64,000 nt of DNA from Ectopseudomonas composti (GTDB taxonomy: Bacteria; Pseudomonadota; Gammaproteobacteria; Pseudomonadales; Pseudomonadaceae): assembly GCF_001567565.1 (NCBI RefSeq), contig NZ_LSSW01000033.1:1-64000 (forward strand), given 5' to 3'. The position numbers and the translations under genes were made by a program. Below, piece after piece: positions 13,932 through 22,966 of the stretch; within the stretch, counting starts at the first letter, position 1, and each line of letters opens with the position of its first letter. A model generated the notes under the pieces. That model saw nothing but the letters and a program-made list of their open reading frames with translations, did not search any database and was not told where the DNA came from.

Positions 13932-14819
13932 TCATACCGCTATCGCCTGGAGGTCGCGCAGGTCGCCTTTGACCGGCAGTTGCAGGCGTCGGCTGGGGGC
14001 GTTGAAGAAGTCCAGCAGCACGCGTTGGGTCTGCAGCCAGGCGGCCTTGTGTTCCATGTCGAGGAAGTGGCCGGCGTCGTCGATCACGGCGAACTGGGCG
14101 TGGTCGATGTGCTGGGCGAACAGGCAGGCGTCTTCCACCGAGGTGTATTCGTCACGGTCGCCGTTGACGAATACCAGCGGAATGTCGATGGCCTGCAGGC
14201 ATTCCTTGCTGCAGTTCGCTTCCATGTTCAGCACTTGCTTGATGTGCGTGTACATCTGCCGGTACTCGTGCTCGTCCAGGGTGCTGATGTGCTTGTGGTT
14301 GAAGCGCTTGAACAGCGACGGCAGATGCTTGCCGATGGTGCTGTTGACCAGCAGGGCGACGTTGTCGCGGTCTATCGAGCCGAGGAAGCGCAAGCCTTTG
14401 TGCAGGTAGTCGAGCATCGGCACGTTGAGGATCGGTGAGAAGGAGCAGATGGCTGCCTTCTCCAGCGTCGCCGGGCGTTGGGCCATGGCGAGCATGGAGG
14501 CGACGCCACCCCAGGAAAAGGACATCAGGTAGTTGGCGCCGTAGTGGTCGATCAGCTTCAGCAGGATCGCCGCTTCGTCTTCCTTGGTGATGGGCGTGAA
14601 ATCGCTGTTGTGCGGTTTCGACTGGCCGGCGTAGGGCTGGTCGAAGGCCACCACGTTGTACTGTGGCTGCAGGTACTTGACCGTTTGCGCGAACGAGGCC
14701 GTGGTCGCCAGAGAGCCATTGACCAGGATGATGGTCTTGCTTGCTGCCGGGTTGCCGTAGAACTCCGTGTGTACCTTGTGCTTCCTGTTGATCTCGACGA
14801 CTGCGGTTTCTGGCCTCAT
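13932..14819 (-). CDS. phaG: PhaG-type 3-hydroxyacyl-ACP thioesterase/transacylase (RhlA family)
   Basis: The 295-residue alpha/beta-hydrolase has the exact length of PhaG and RhlA. Sequence blocks such as INGSLATTASFAQTV-like (here ILVNGSLATTASFAQTV), VVAFDQPYAGQSKPHN, NSTIGKHLPSLFKRFN and DRDEYTSVEDA favour PhaG over RhlA. The nucleophile elbow is SFSWGG and the catalytic histidine lies in DDAGHFLDM. PhaG links fatty-acid synthesis to medium-chain polyhydroxyalkanoate by releasing 3-hydroxyacids from ACP. The gene is alone; the tRNA and element lie just downstream. RhlA is the alternative, but no rhlB follows. Confidence 0.85.
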   Translation of the reverse strand: MRPETAVVEINRKHKVHTEFYGNPAASKTIILVNGSLATTASFAQTVKYLQPQYNVVAFDQPYAGQSKPHNSDFTPITKEDEAAILLKLIDHYGANYLMSFSWGGVASMLAMAQRPATLEKAAICSFSPILNVPMLDYLHKGLRFLGSIDRDNVALLVNSTIGKHLPSLFKRFNHKHISTLDEHEYRQMYTHIKQVLNMEANCSKECLQAIDIPLVFVNGDRDEYTSVEDACLFAQHIDHAQFAVIDDAGHFLDMEHKAAWLQTQRVLLDFFNAPSRRLQLPVKGDLRDLQAIAV

Positions 14820-15214
14820 GTCGTTTCCTCCTGGCGCAAGTGTGTCAAGGCGAGCGGGCGACCGTTCGCGTTGTTTTGAGCAGTTAGAAAAGCGCCTGAG
14901 CGTGACAGCTTGATGTCAGGCTGGGGATTCTTATAAGTCTAGGAATTTCAATCAGTTAGGATCGAAACAGGCGAGCGCTCCAGGCCTTTTCGAGGGCCGG
15001 GAGAGGGCGGTGTTACCAGGCAGGAATCCAGTCGGTGCAGAGCACCAGCAACCGAAAAACATTTTCATCCGTCTAGCTGTGACCGATCAGTCACGCAAAG
15101 ACTTGTGATTCGATTCAAGCAGCTCCCTTGCAGCCATGCAAGGCCGAGTCACATCTTTATGGACGATTGAGCTGACCGTTGGTCGGGTAGTCAGATTCAG
15201 GCGCAGGATGACGA
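14820..15214. other. Intergenic region upstream of phaG
   Basis: This 395-bp gap lies between the rsuA 3' end and the phaG start, both on the minus strand. It is AT-richer than its neighbours around 14900-15130 and must hold the phaG promoter. I see no RNA gene, riboswitch or supported small gene in it. Confidence 0.6.
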
Positions 15215-15907
15215 TCAAACGCTGGCGATTTCCGTATCCGTCAGGGCGCGGTATTGGCCCGGGGCGAGCTGCGGGTCGAGGACGATGTCGCCCATGCTTT
15301 CGCGGTGCAGGGCGACGACGCGGTTGCGGAAGTGGCCGAACATGCGCTTGACCTGGTGGTAGCGGCCTTCGAACAGGGTCAGGCGGGCTTCGTAGCTGCT
15401 CAGCATGTCGAGCTGGGCGGGTAGGGTGGTGAGGTCTTCGAAGGCGAAGTACAGGCCGCGTGCGAAGACCTCGGCGTACTCGGTGGTGATCGGCTGTTCG
15501 GTAGTGACGTAGTAGACCTTGGGTTTGCGTTGCTGCGGCTGGGTGATACGCCGCGACCAGCGCCCGTCGTTGGTGATCAGCAGCAGGCCACTGGTGTTCA
15601 GGTCGAGGCGGCCGGCCAGGTGCAGCTCGTGTTTGTCCGGCTCGTCGAGCAGGTCGAGGACGGTGCGGTGTTCGTCGTGCTCGGTGGCGCTGACCACGCC
15701 GACCGGTTTGTGCAGCATCCAGTAGCGCGCGCTGCGCCCGGCTTGCAGCAGTTCGTCGTCCAGCTCGACGCGCTGGAAGTCGCGTACGTCGAAGCGCGGG
15801 TCGTGCACCACCGCACCGTCCACACGCAGGCGTCCGGCACTGATCAGCAGGCGGCTGTCCTGGCGGCTGAAGCGGGGGAAGTTGCTGAGGAAGCGATCCA
15901 GGCGCAT
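15215..15907 (-). CDS. rsuA: 16S rRNA pseudouridine(516) synthase RsuA
   Basis: The 230-residue protein starts MRLDRFLSNFPRFSRQDSRL with an S4 RNA-binding domain (about 1-60), then a pseudouridine synthase domain. Its motif II, LAGRLDLNTSGLLLITNDG, holds the catalytic aspartate. Other RsuA marks are YWMLHKPVGVVSAT and LFEGRYHQVKRMFGHFRNRV. The enzyme isomerises U516 in the small-subunit rRNA. It follows the CWC gene by four bases and probably shares its transcript. Confidence 0.92.
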   Translation of the reverse strand: MRLDRFLSNFPRFSRQDSRLLISAGRLRVDGAVVHDPRFDVRDFQRVELDDELLQAGRSARYWMLHKPVGVVSATEHDEHRTVLDLLDEPDKHELHLAGRLDLNTSGLLLITNDGRWSRRITQPQQRKPKVYYVTTEQPITTEYAEVFARGLYFAFEDLTTLPAQLDMLSSYEARLTLFEGRYHQVKRMFGHFRNRVVALHRESMGDIVLDPQLAPGQYRALTDTEIASV

Positions 15908-15910
15908 GGC

Positions 15911-16114
15911 TCAGTGCTGCTCGCCGCGCTCGACTGCATCCTGCACGCCGGCGCAGGCGGGGCACAGGCAGGCCTGGTCACGTTGCTCGGGTGTCAGGCG
16001 CTGCAGCGCGGCCGGGTCGATCTGCGCCTCGAAGCACCAGCAGGGTTCGTCGCGCCCGGCGGCGACACTGCACTGGTTGGCCTTGCCGCATAGCGGGCAG
16101 CGTTGGGTGTCCAT
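15911..16114 (-). CDS. Cysteine-rich CWC family protein
   Basis: The 67-residue protein has seven or more cysteines in pairs: CPLCGKANQC at the N-terminus, then PCWCFEAQIDP containing the naming CWC triplet, and ACLCPACAG near the end. The spacing suggests a small metal (zinc or iron-sulfur) binding fold. Its role is unknown. The start codon overlaps the stop of the diguanylate cyclase (TGATG), and rsuA follows at once, so the three form an operon. Confidence 0.8.
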   Translation of the reverse strand: MDTQRCPLCGKANQCSVAAGRDEPCWCFEAQIDPAALQRLTPEQRDQACLCPACAGVQDAVERGEQH

Positions 16115-17580
16115 CAGTTATCGACGCAGACGCGGTCGCGCCCGGCCTGCTTGGCGCGGTACAGCGCGCGGTCGGTGCGGCCGAGCAGGGCGTGCAGGCT
16201 TTCGCCGGCTTGCCACTGGCTAAGGCCGAGGCTGACGGTGACCTGCAAGGTCTGGCCTTCGACCTGATAGCGCTGTTCGGCGCATTGCTGGCGCAGTTTT
16301 TCGGCCAGGTCATGGGCGGCCTGGCGGTCGGTATTCTTCAGCAGCAGGATGAATTCTTCGCCACCCCAGCGGCAGAGAATGTCGGACTGACGCAGCCGCT
16401 CGCGCAGTTGCTGAGCGAAGCGTTGCAGCACTTCGTCGCCGGCCAGATGACCGTACTGGTCGTTGATCGACTTGAAGTTGTCCAGATCCAGCAGTACGGC
16501 GCACAGCGGGCTGGTGTCGCGCTGCGCTTCCTGCAGTGCCTGTTCGGCGAGGATGTCGAAGCCACGGCGGTTGGGCAGCTCGGTGAGGCTGTCGGTGGTG
16601 GCCAGGGCCTCGATGCGCTGCTGGTAGCGACGAATCGCCAGGTTGACCAGGACAAGGACGATGCTGGTGACCAGCAGGCACAACAGCAGGTTGATGTAGA
16701 GCCCCTGGCGGATGCCGGCCAGGGCCTTGTCGTGCTTGTCGACGAACAGGTACCACTCCAGTTCGGGGATGTAGCGCACGTTGAGGAAGTGTTCGTGGCC
16801 CTGTTCCTGATACTCGAACTGGCCACTCTGCGGCGTTGGCAGTTTCTCCATCAGGTTTTCCAGGCCGGGGATGTCGACCAGTTTGTCGCCGACCTTGGCG
16901 CCCAGCGGCCCGCCCTGGGCGCCGGTAAGGGTGATGCGCCCGGTGGTGTCGACGAAGTAGACGCTGCGCGAGTAGCGCTGCTGGTATTCATCGATCAGCT
17001 TGACCACCGCATCGACGGCCAGGCCGACGCCGGCAGCGCCGATGAAGTTGCCCTCGTAGTCGAGCACCTTGTAGTTGATGAAGATGGTCAGACGGTCGGC
17101 GTTGGCCATGTCGACGTCGACATTGATTTCATAGGGCTCCGGCAGCATGCGCACGCGGTAGTACCAGACGTCGCGTGGCTCGTTCGGTTTGACCTTCTTC
17201 AGCACGCCCTTGGACTGGTAGTAGACGCTGCTCTTGTCGGAGACGAAGAAGCTGGTGAAGGCGCCGTAATGCTCCTGCACTTCGCGCAGGTAGCGGGTCA
17301 TCTGCTCGGTGTCCTGCTCGCCGGCCAGCACCCAGTCACGCAGGAAGGTGTCGCGGGCCATCATCGAAGAGATGAGCGTGGGGCGTACCAGGTCTTTCTG
17401 GATTTCCGAATAGACGGTATCGGAGGTCAGCGGCAGTTCGGTGTTGATGATGCTGTCGCGGATCGAGTCGCGCGAGGCGTAGTAGCTCAGCAGCGAGGTG
17501 GTGAGAAAGCCGCTACCGAGCAGGAACAGGAGCAGTAACACCAACGAGGTTTGCGTGTGCCTTTTGGGGCGCAAGGGCAT
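16114..17580 (-). CDS. Membrane-bound sensor diguanylate cyclase (dCache-GGDEF)
   Basis: The 488-residue protein has an N-terminal membrane helix (SLVLLLLFLLGSGFLTTSLL, about 11-30) and a periplasmic Cache-type sensor of about 250 residues with YYQSKGVLKKV and FINYKVLDYEGNFIGAAGVG. A second membrane helix (about 297-318) and a GGDEF domain follow. The active site reads RWGGEEF, and LTELPNRRGFD and DLDNFKSINDQYGH are also present. An RxxD inhibitory site before the GGEEF is not clear. It should make c-di-GMP in response to a periplasmic ligand. The stop overlaps the CWC gene. Confidence 0.9.
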   Translation of the reverse strand: MPLRPKRHTQTSLVLLLLFLLGSGFLTTSLLSYYASRDSIRDSIINTELPLTSDTVYSEIQKDLVRPTLISSMMARDTFLRDWVLAGEQDTEQMTRYLREVQEHYGAFTSFFVSDKSSVYYQSKGVLKKVKPNEPRDVWYYRVRMLPEPYEINVDVDMANADRLTIFINYKVLDYEGNFIGAAGVGLAVDAVVKLIDEYQQRYSRSVYFVDTTGRITLTGAQGGPLGAKVGDKLVDIPGLENLMEKLPTPQSGQFEYQEQGHEHFLNVRYIPELEWYLFVDKHDKALAGIRQGLYINLLLCLLVTSIVLVLVNLAIRRYQQRIEALATTDSLTELPNRRGFDILAEQALQEAQRDTSPLCAVLLDLDNFKSINDQYGHLAGDEVLQRFAQQLRERLRQSDILCRWGGEEFILLLKNTDRQAAHDLAEKLRQQCAEQRYQVEGQTLQVTVSLGLSQWQAGESLHALLGRTDRALYRAKQAGRDRVCVDN

Positions 17581-17689
17581 GGGAGAATCCGGGAGCGGGT
17601 GGATGGCGTGATGCTAGCTTGCCGGAAGGGGATAGCGCCAGTTGTGATCACAATCGGCGCTGTTTATCGGTTGCGAATGTCTGGGGGGA

Positions 17690-18216
17690 GGGTTCCCGGA
17701 TTGCATCCGGGCTACGGGGCTATGTAGGAGCGGATTTATCCGCGACTGGAGTTGCCGGTATTACGGTGGGGCATGAGGTTGTCGCGGCTAAAGCCCCTCC
17801 CACAGGGGGGGCTTGGGGCGTTGGCGAGATCGCGGCTGAAGCCGCTCCTACAAGGTGTTGGTGGTCTTGGGGACGCTGGTGTATCGCGACTGTAAGGGAA
17901 TGCCGCCCAGCCGCTCCTAAGGAGCGCTGCTGTTCGTGGGGAGAACGCCTCCCGCAAGGACTGGTCAGAGGCGCTTTAGCGGCGAGCTTATCGAAGCAGT
18001 CGCGGCTAAAGCCCCTCCCACAGCGGGCGCTTGGGGCTTTGGTGAGATCGCGGCTGAAGCCGCTCCTACAAGGTGTTGGTGGTCTTGGGGCGCTGGTATA
18101 TCGCGGCTGTAAGGGAATGCCGCCCAGCCGCTCCTATGGGGGCGCTGCTGGTCGTGGGGAGAACGCCTCCCGCAAGGACTGGTCAGGTCCTGTGGGAGGC
18201 GCTTTAGCGGCGAGTT
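17690..18216. repeat. REP-rich region with a 218-bp tandem duplication
   Basis: The unit starting GTCGCGGCTAAAGCCCC at 17781 repeats at 17999 with few changes, ending at 18216. Each unit contains REP sequences in both orientations (TCGCGGCTGAAGCCGCTCC, GGCGCTTTAGCGGCGAG). Another REP type, TTCCCGGATTGCATCCGGG, lies at 17690-17716. No coding evidence is seen. It separates the diguanylate cyclase gene start from the carboxylase gene end. Confidence 0.85.
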
Positions 18217-18218
18217 TT

Positions 18219-21200
18219 TCAGGCTTCTTCAAGCACCACCACGCGCTGCCCGGCACGCACCGGCGAGCCCGGTTGCACGCGTACTTCGCGCACGGTGCCG
18301 GCTATTGGTGCGGTCAGTGGGATCTCCATCTTCATCGACTCGAGGATCACCAGTACGTCGCCGGCCTGCACCTGGGTGCCGGCCTCGACCTGCACCTGCC
18401 AGAGGTTGCCCGCTACATGGCTTTCGATGGCGTGTTGGCCGGCGGCCAGTGGCGCATCCTCGCCCTGTTCGGGCGCGGCCTCTTCGACCTCGAAGTGGGC
18501 CTGGCCGTTGTCGATCCAGCGCTGACGTTCGGCGTCGAAGGCGGCGCGCTGCTGCTGGCGGAAGGCGGCGATGCCCTCGGCTTCGTCATCGAGAAACTGC
18601 TGGTAGTCGGCCAGCGCCAGTTCGCTCTGTTCGATGCGCAGCGGGTAGCGGCCCAGCGGGAAGTCGCGGCGGATGCGCAGCAGCTCGTCGGCCGAGACCG
18701 GGTAGAAGCGGATCTGGTCGAAGAAGCGCAGCAGCCACGGCTTACCGTCGAAGGCCTCGACCGCGCGGTAGCGGTTCCACATCTGCAGGGTGCGGCCGAC
18801 GAACTGGTAGCCGCCGGGGCCTTCCATGCCGTACACGCACATGTAGGCGCCGCCGATGCCGACGGAGTTTTCCGCCGTCCAGGTGCGCGCCGGGTTGTAC
18901 TTGGTGGTGACCAGGCGGTGGCGCGGATCGAGCGGGGTAGCCACCGGCGCACCGAGGTAGACGTCGCCCAGGCCCATGACCAGGTAGCTGGCGTCGAACA
19001 CCGTGCGGTAGACCTCGTCCAGATTTGGCAGGTCGTTGATGCGGCGGATGAACTCCAGGTTGCTCGGGCACCAGGGCGCGTCCTTGCGCACAGTGGTCAT
19101 GTACTTGTCGATGGCCAGCTGGCAGGCCGGGTCGTCCCAGGACAGCGGCAGGTGGACGATACGCGACGGCACGCGCAGGTCTTGCGCGGCGCAGACGGCG
19201 TCCCACTCGCCGGCGACGATGTCGAGCAGCGTCTGCAGTGCCAGGGTTTCCGGCTGGTAGTGCAACTGCAACGAGCGGATGCCCGGCGTCAGGTCGATCA
19301 CGCCGTCGAGTTGCATGGCTTGCAATGCCTGCATCAGCGCGTGGCCGCGGAAACGCAGCACCAGATCGAGTTCCGGCTGGCCAATTTCCAGCAGCAGATG
19401 GGTGTCGCCGGACAGGCGCGCGACCAGGCGGGTATCGCCTTCGCCGAGGTCGAGGACGATGGGGCTTTGGAGGGCCTTTGTGGGAGGGGCTTCAGCCGCG
19501 ACAGAAGCGGCGCAATTGTCGCGGCTAAAGCCCCTCCCACCGAGTTCGGCGTATTCGCGTGCATTGCTTTGCGCCAACGCCCGCGCCGTGGCGATATCCA
19601 CCGGCACGAAGCGCACCTTGTCGCCGGCCTTGAGCTGGCCGAGCTGCCACAGGTCGGCTTCGATGATGGTTACCAGACAGACGAAACCGCCCAGGCTGGG
19701 GCCGTCCGGGCCGAGGATCACCGGCATGTCGCCGGTAAAATCCACCGCGCCGATGGCGTAGGGGTTGTCGTGGATGTTGGACGGGTGCAGGCCGGCTTCG
19801 CCGCCACTGTCGCGCACCCATTCCGGTTTTGGGCCGATCAGGCGCACGCCGGTGCGGCTGGAGTTGAAGTGCACTTCCCAGTCGGTGGCGAGGAAGTTGT
19901 CGACATAGGCGGGCGTGAAGTATTCCGGCGCGCCGTGCGGGCCGTAGATCACCCGCAGTTCGCGCACCGCCGGCAGGGCCGGGCAGAGTTCGGCGGGCAG
20001 TTGTGCGCCGGCCTCACGGCTATCGAGCGGCAGCAGATGCAGCACGTCACCGGCACGCAGGGCGCGGCCGCCATGGCCGCCGAACTGGCCGAGGGTGAAG
20101 GTGCTCTTGCTGCCCAGGTAGTCCGGCACCTGGATGCCGCCACGGATGCTCAGGTAGCTGCGCGCGCCAGCACCCGCGATGGTGCCGAGGGCCAGGGTGC
20201 TGCCGGCCTTGACCAGCAGCGCGGTGTTCATTGGTTGCTGCGCGCCATCGACGCTTAGCGGTATCTCGGCGCCGGTGACGGCCAGCATGGCGTCGCAGTT
20301 GAAGCGCAGGCTCGGGCCGCTCATGGTGATTTCCAGGCCGGCGGCGCCTTCTGCGTTACCCAGCAGGCGATTGCCCAGGCGCAGCGCGCGGTCATCCATC
20401 GGCCCGGATGGCGGTACGCCTACCGCCCAGTAGCCGAGGCGGCCGGGGAAGTCCTGCACACTGGTCTGGGTGCCGGCGCTGAGCACCTCGAAGGTGCTGG
20501 CCTGGTAAACCAGATTCTCCAGGCAGCGCGTCCACGGCGAGCCGCTGGCGAAGGGCGCGTCAGTGAGGATCTGGCGCAGGTAGTCGCGGTTGCATTCCAC
20601 GCCGTACAGCAGGGTGCCTGCCAGCGCCTGATCCAGTGCGGCGCTGGCCCGTTCGCGGGTTGGCGCCCAGGTGATCAGCTTGGCGATCATTGGGTCGAAG
20701 TAGGGCGGAATCTCGCAACCGGCCTCGACCCAGGTGTCGATGCGCAGGGCCTTGCCGTCGGCTTCGGGAAACTGCACGGCGGTGAGCAGGCCGGGGCTGG
20801 GCTGGAAGTCGCGACCCGGGTCTTCGGCATACAGGCGCGCCTGGATGGCATGGCCGCTGGGTTGCAGCGTTGCCGCCAGCTCACTCAGCGGCGCCAGATC
20901 ACCAGCCGCCAGCTCGATCATCCAGCGCACCAGGTCGACGCCCCACACCTGTTCGGTGACGCCGTGCTCGACCTGCAGGCGGGTGTTCACTTCCAGGAAG
21001 TAGAAGCGCTCGGCCTCGCTGTCGTAGACGAATTCGACGGTGCCGGCGCTGCGGTAATTCACCGCCTTGGCCAGCTTGATCGCGGCGGCGCACAGTTCAT
21101 CGGCCATGCCGGCGGGCAGGTTGGGTGCCGGGGTTTCCTCCAGCACCTTCTGGTTGCGCCGCTGCACCGAGCAGTCGCGCACGCCGAGGGCGAGCACCTC

Positions 21201-21854
21201 GCCCTGGCCGTCGCCGAACACCTGCACTTCCAGGTGGCGGGCGCGCTGGATGTATTTCTCGATGAATACGCCTGAGTCGCTGAAGTTGTTCTGCCCCAGA
21301 CGCTTGACCGCCTCGAAGGCCTCGGAGAGTTCTGCTGCCGAGCGGCACACGCGCATGCCGATGCCACCACCGCCTGCGGTGCTTTTCAGCATCACCGGGT
21401 AGCCGACCTGTTCACCGGCCTTGAGCGCGGCGTCGAGGTTTTCCAGCAGCTCGGTGCCTTCGAGCATCGGCACGCCATGCTGTTTGGCCAGGGCGCGGGC
21501 GGTGTGCTTGAGGCCGAAGACGCGCAGCTGTTCTGGTGTTGGGCCGACGAAGGCGATGCCGGCCGCTTCGCAGGCTTCGGCGAAGGCCGCGTTTTCGGAG
21601 AGAAAACCATAACCGGGGTGAATGGCCTTGGCGCCGCTGGTTTTGGCAGCGGCGAGAATCTTGTCGACCACGAGGTAGGTCTGCGCGGCCGGGCCGTCGC
21701 CGAGGGAGAGGGCTTGATCGGCCTGCTGGATATGCAGGCTGGCGGCGTCGGCTTCGGAATACACGGCCACGCCACCGACGTTCAGCTCACGCAGGGTGCG
21801 CAGGATGCGGCAGGCGATGGCGCCACGGTTGGCGATTAGAAGTTTCTCGAACAT
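18219..21854 (-). CDS. Urea carboxylase-family enzyme, probable guanidine carboxylase
   Basis: The 1211-residue biotin-dependent enzyme has a biotin carboxylase part (about 1-450; MFEKLLIANRGAIACRI, MLKSTAGGGGIGM, FLEVNTRLQVEHGVTE), carboxyltransferase halves of the KipA/KipI type (about 460-760 and 800-1010), and a C-terminal biotin domain with ILESMKMEIPL. Uncharacterised urea carboxylases beside DUF1989 genes and guanidine riboswitches have been shown in other bacteria to carboxylate guanidine. That context is complete here, so guanidine is the likelier substrate. Residues about 770-791 are encoded by an in-frame REPIN. No allophanate hydrolase gene follows. Confidence 0.88.
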   Translation of the reverse strand: MFEKLLIANRGAIACRILRTLRELNVGGVAVYSEADAASLHIQQADQALSLGDGPAAQTYLVVDKILAAAKTSGAKAIHPGYGFLSENAAFAEACEAAGIAFVGPTPEQLRVFGLKHTARALAKQHGVPMLEGTELLENLDAALKAGEQVGYPVMLKSTAGGGGIGMRVCRSAAELSEAFEAVKRLGQNNFSDSGVFIEKYIQRARHLEVQVFGDGQGEVLALGVRDCSVQRRNQKVLEETPAPNLPAGMADELCAAAIKLAKAVNYRSAGTVEFVYDSEAERFYFLEVNTRLQVEHGVTEQVWGVDLVRWMIELAAGDLAPLSELAATLQPSGHAIQARLYAEDPGRDFQPSPGLLTAVQFPEADGKALRIDTWVEAGCEIPPYFDPMIAKLITWAPTRERASAALDQALAGTLLYGVECNRDYLRQILTDAPFASGSPWTRCLENLVYQASTFEVLSAGTQTSVQDFPGRLGYWAVGVPPSGPMDDRALRLGNRLLGNAEGAAGLEITMSGPSLRFNCDAMLAVTGAEIPLSVDGAQQPMNTALLVKAGSTLALGTIAGAGARSYLSIRGGIQVPDYLGSKSTFTLGQFGGHGGRALRAGDVLHLLPLDSREAGAQLPAELCPALPAVRELRVIYGPHGAPEYFTPAYVDNFLATDWEVHFNSSRTGVRLIGPKPEWVRDSGGEAGLHPSNIHDNPYAIGAVDFTGDMPVILGPDGPSLGGFVCLVTIIEADLWQLGQLKAGDKVRFVPVDIATARALAQSNAREYAELGGRGFSRDNCAASVAAEAPPTKALQSPIVLDLGEGDTRLVARLSGDTHLLLEIGQPELDLVLRFRGHALMQALQAMQLDGVIDLTPGIRSLQLHYQPETLALQTLLDIVAGEWDAVCAAQDLRVPSRIVHLPLSWDDPACQLAIDKYMTTVRKDAPWCPSNLEFIRRINDLPNLDEVYRTVFDASYLVMGLGDVYLGAPVATPLDPRHRLVTTKYNPARTWTAENSVGIGGAYMCVYGMEGPGGYQFVGRTLQMWNRYRAVEAFDGKPWLLRFFDQIRFYPVSADELLRIRRDFPLGRYPLRIEQSELALADYQQFLDDEAEGIAAFRQQQRAAFDAERQRWIDNGQAHFEVEEAAPEQGEDAPLAAGQHAIESHVAGNLWQVQVEAGTQVQAGDVLVILESMKMEIPLTAPIAGTVREVRVQPGSPVRAGQRVVVLEEA
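19480..19540. repeat. REPIN inserted in frame in the carboxylase gene
   Basis: GTGGGAGGGGCTTCAGCCGC (19480 onward, to 19501) and its inverse (19519-19540, one mismatch) enclose 17 bases. The insertion keeps the reading frame and adds a peptide (GRGFSRDNCAASVAAEAPPT) between the two carboxyltransferase modules. Confidence 0.9.
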
Positions 21855-22320
21855 ATCCGCTCCCGAGACAGTTCAAAGCTGCTGCGCTCCACCATGCGGC
21901 GTTGGCAGGCAGTTCGAAATGCTCATTTGCTCCAGCAAACTCCGCTTTCTCACTGGCTGCCGCCTTGCCAGATGTTGGCTCGCGACGCTTTGCTTGTGCC
22001 TCGTATAAAGTGGCGGGCCGTCCCGCCGTCATTTGTCATGGGCCACGGTCGTCCGTGGTGAAATCCGGTGATGCGTGGTCCCTGTGTAGGAGCGCTCGGG
22101 CGGCGTTCCGCTTCAGCCGTGAACCGGCGCAGCCGGTGGATGTAGAAAGCGACATCCACCCTACGGGGTATCGCGGCTGAAGCCGCTCCTACAGATCTTG
22201 CGGCCTCACAGCCTGGATGCGATCCGGGTTACTGCTGTAGGAGGGGCTTTAGCCGCGAGCTCTTGAATGGCTGTCGTGGCTGAAGCGAAACGCTGCTCGG
22301 TCCTTCCCACAGGAAAATCA
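21855..22320. other. Intergenic region with REP pair between carboxylase and DUF1989 genes
   Basis: This 466-bp gap interrupts the putative operon. Inverted REPs lie at 22171-22192 and 22237-22258, and a different 37-bp palindromic repeat (GGTGGATGT and ACATCCACC) at 22132-22168. Next to the carboxylase start, GGGAGCGG serves as ribosome site. An 81-residue minus-strand frame overlapping the start is repeat-like and not accepted as a gene. No riboswitch was recognised here. Confidence 0.65.
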
Positions 22321-22956
22321 TCAATCCCACACCAGCACTTCGGCGGGCGTCGGGTTCCAGCCGTTGCAGGGGTTGTTCAGCTGCGGGCAGTTGGAGATCA
22401 GTACGATCACGTCGGTCTCGGCTTTCAGCTCCACGTACTTGCCGGGGGCGGAGATGCCGTCCTCGAAGGTCAGGCCGCCCTCCGGCGTTACGGGAACGTT
22501 CATGAAGAAGTTGATGTTGGCGCCGATGTCGCGCTTGCTCAGGCGACCGTCGTGCAGGCTGGCGCGCAGGAAGTTGTCGCGGCAGCTGTGCATGTAGCGC
22601 TTGTCCAGGGCGTAGCGCACGGTGTTGCTCTCCTGGGCGCAGGCGCCGCCGAGGGTGTCGTGGCGGCCGCAGGTGTCGGCGACTATGGTCAACAGCGGCT
22701 TGCCGAGGTTGGAATAGAGCACCGTGCCGGTGCTCAGGTAGACCTTGTTCTGCTTGCGCAGGGTACGTTGCGGGTCGAAGCGCTCGCGCGGATTACGGGC
22801 GGCGAAGAACAGGGTATCGATGGCCTGGTTGCCTTCCAGATCATGCAGGCGCAGGGTCTGCCCGGCCTTGACCTCGAACAGGTAGGGTTCGCCCGCCGGG
22901 ATGGTGTGGCGGAAGCTGGCGGTTTCGGGATGCAGGTTGCTTGCGGTCAGGCTCAT
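22321..22956 (-). CDS. DUF1989 protein (urea carboxylase-associated 2), carboxyguanidine deiminase subunit
   Basis: The 211-residue protein starts MSLTASNLHPETASFRHTIP; upstream in-frame sequence lies inside the preceding gene. DUF1989 marks are GQTLRLHDLEGNQAIDTLFF, then TIVADTCGRHDTLGGACAQE with conserved Cys and His, and NINFFMNVPVTPEGGLTFED. In guanidine-degrading bacteria two DUF1989 proteins form carboxyguanidine deiminase (CgdAB), which turns carboxyguanidine into allophanate. It is ten bases downstream of the other subunit gene. Assignment to CgdA or CgdB is left open. Confidence 0.85.
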   Translation of the reverse strand: MSLTASNLHPETASFRHTIPAGEPYLFEVKAGQTLRLHDLEGNQAIDTLFFAARNPRERFDPQRTLRKQNKVYLSTGTVLYSNLGKPLLTIVADTCGRHDTLGGACAQESNTVRYALDKRYMHSCRDNFLRASLHDGRLSKRDIGANINFFMNVPVTPEGGLTFEDGISAPGKYVELKAETDVIVLISNCPQLNNPCNGWNPTPAEVLVWD

Positions 22957-22966
22957 GTCGGCATCC

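Noticed and set aside
13932..14819. Reading as RhlA (rhamnolipid synthesis)
   Set aside because: Conserved blocks are closer to PhaG as I recall them and no rhlB gene follows.
17619..20258. 879-residue plus-strand open frame
   Set aside because: It runs through REP repeats and antisense to the carboxylase gene; a GC-driven shadow.
21787..22032. 81-residue minus-strand frame overlapping the carboxylase start
   Set aside because: Out of frame with the carboxylase, repeat-like composition, and the accepted start has its own GGGAGCGG site.
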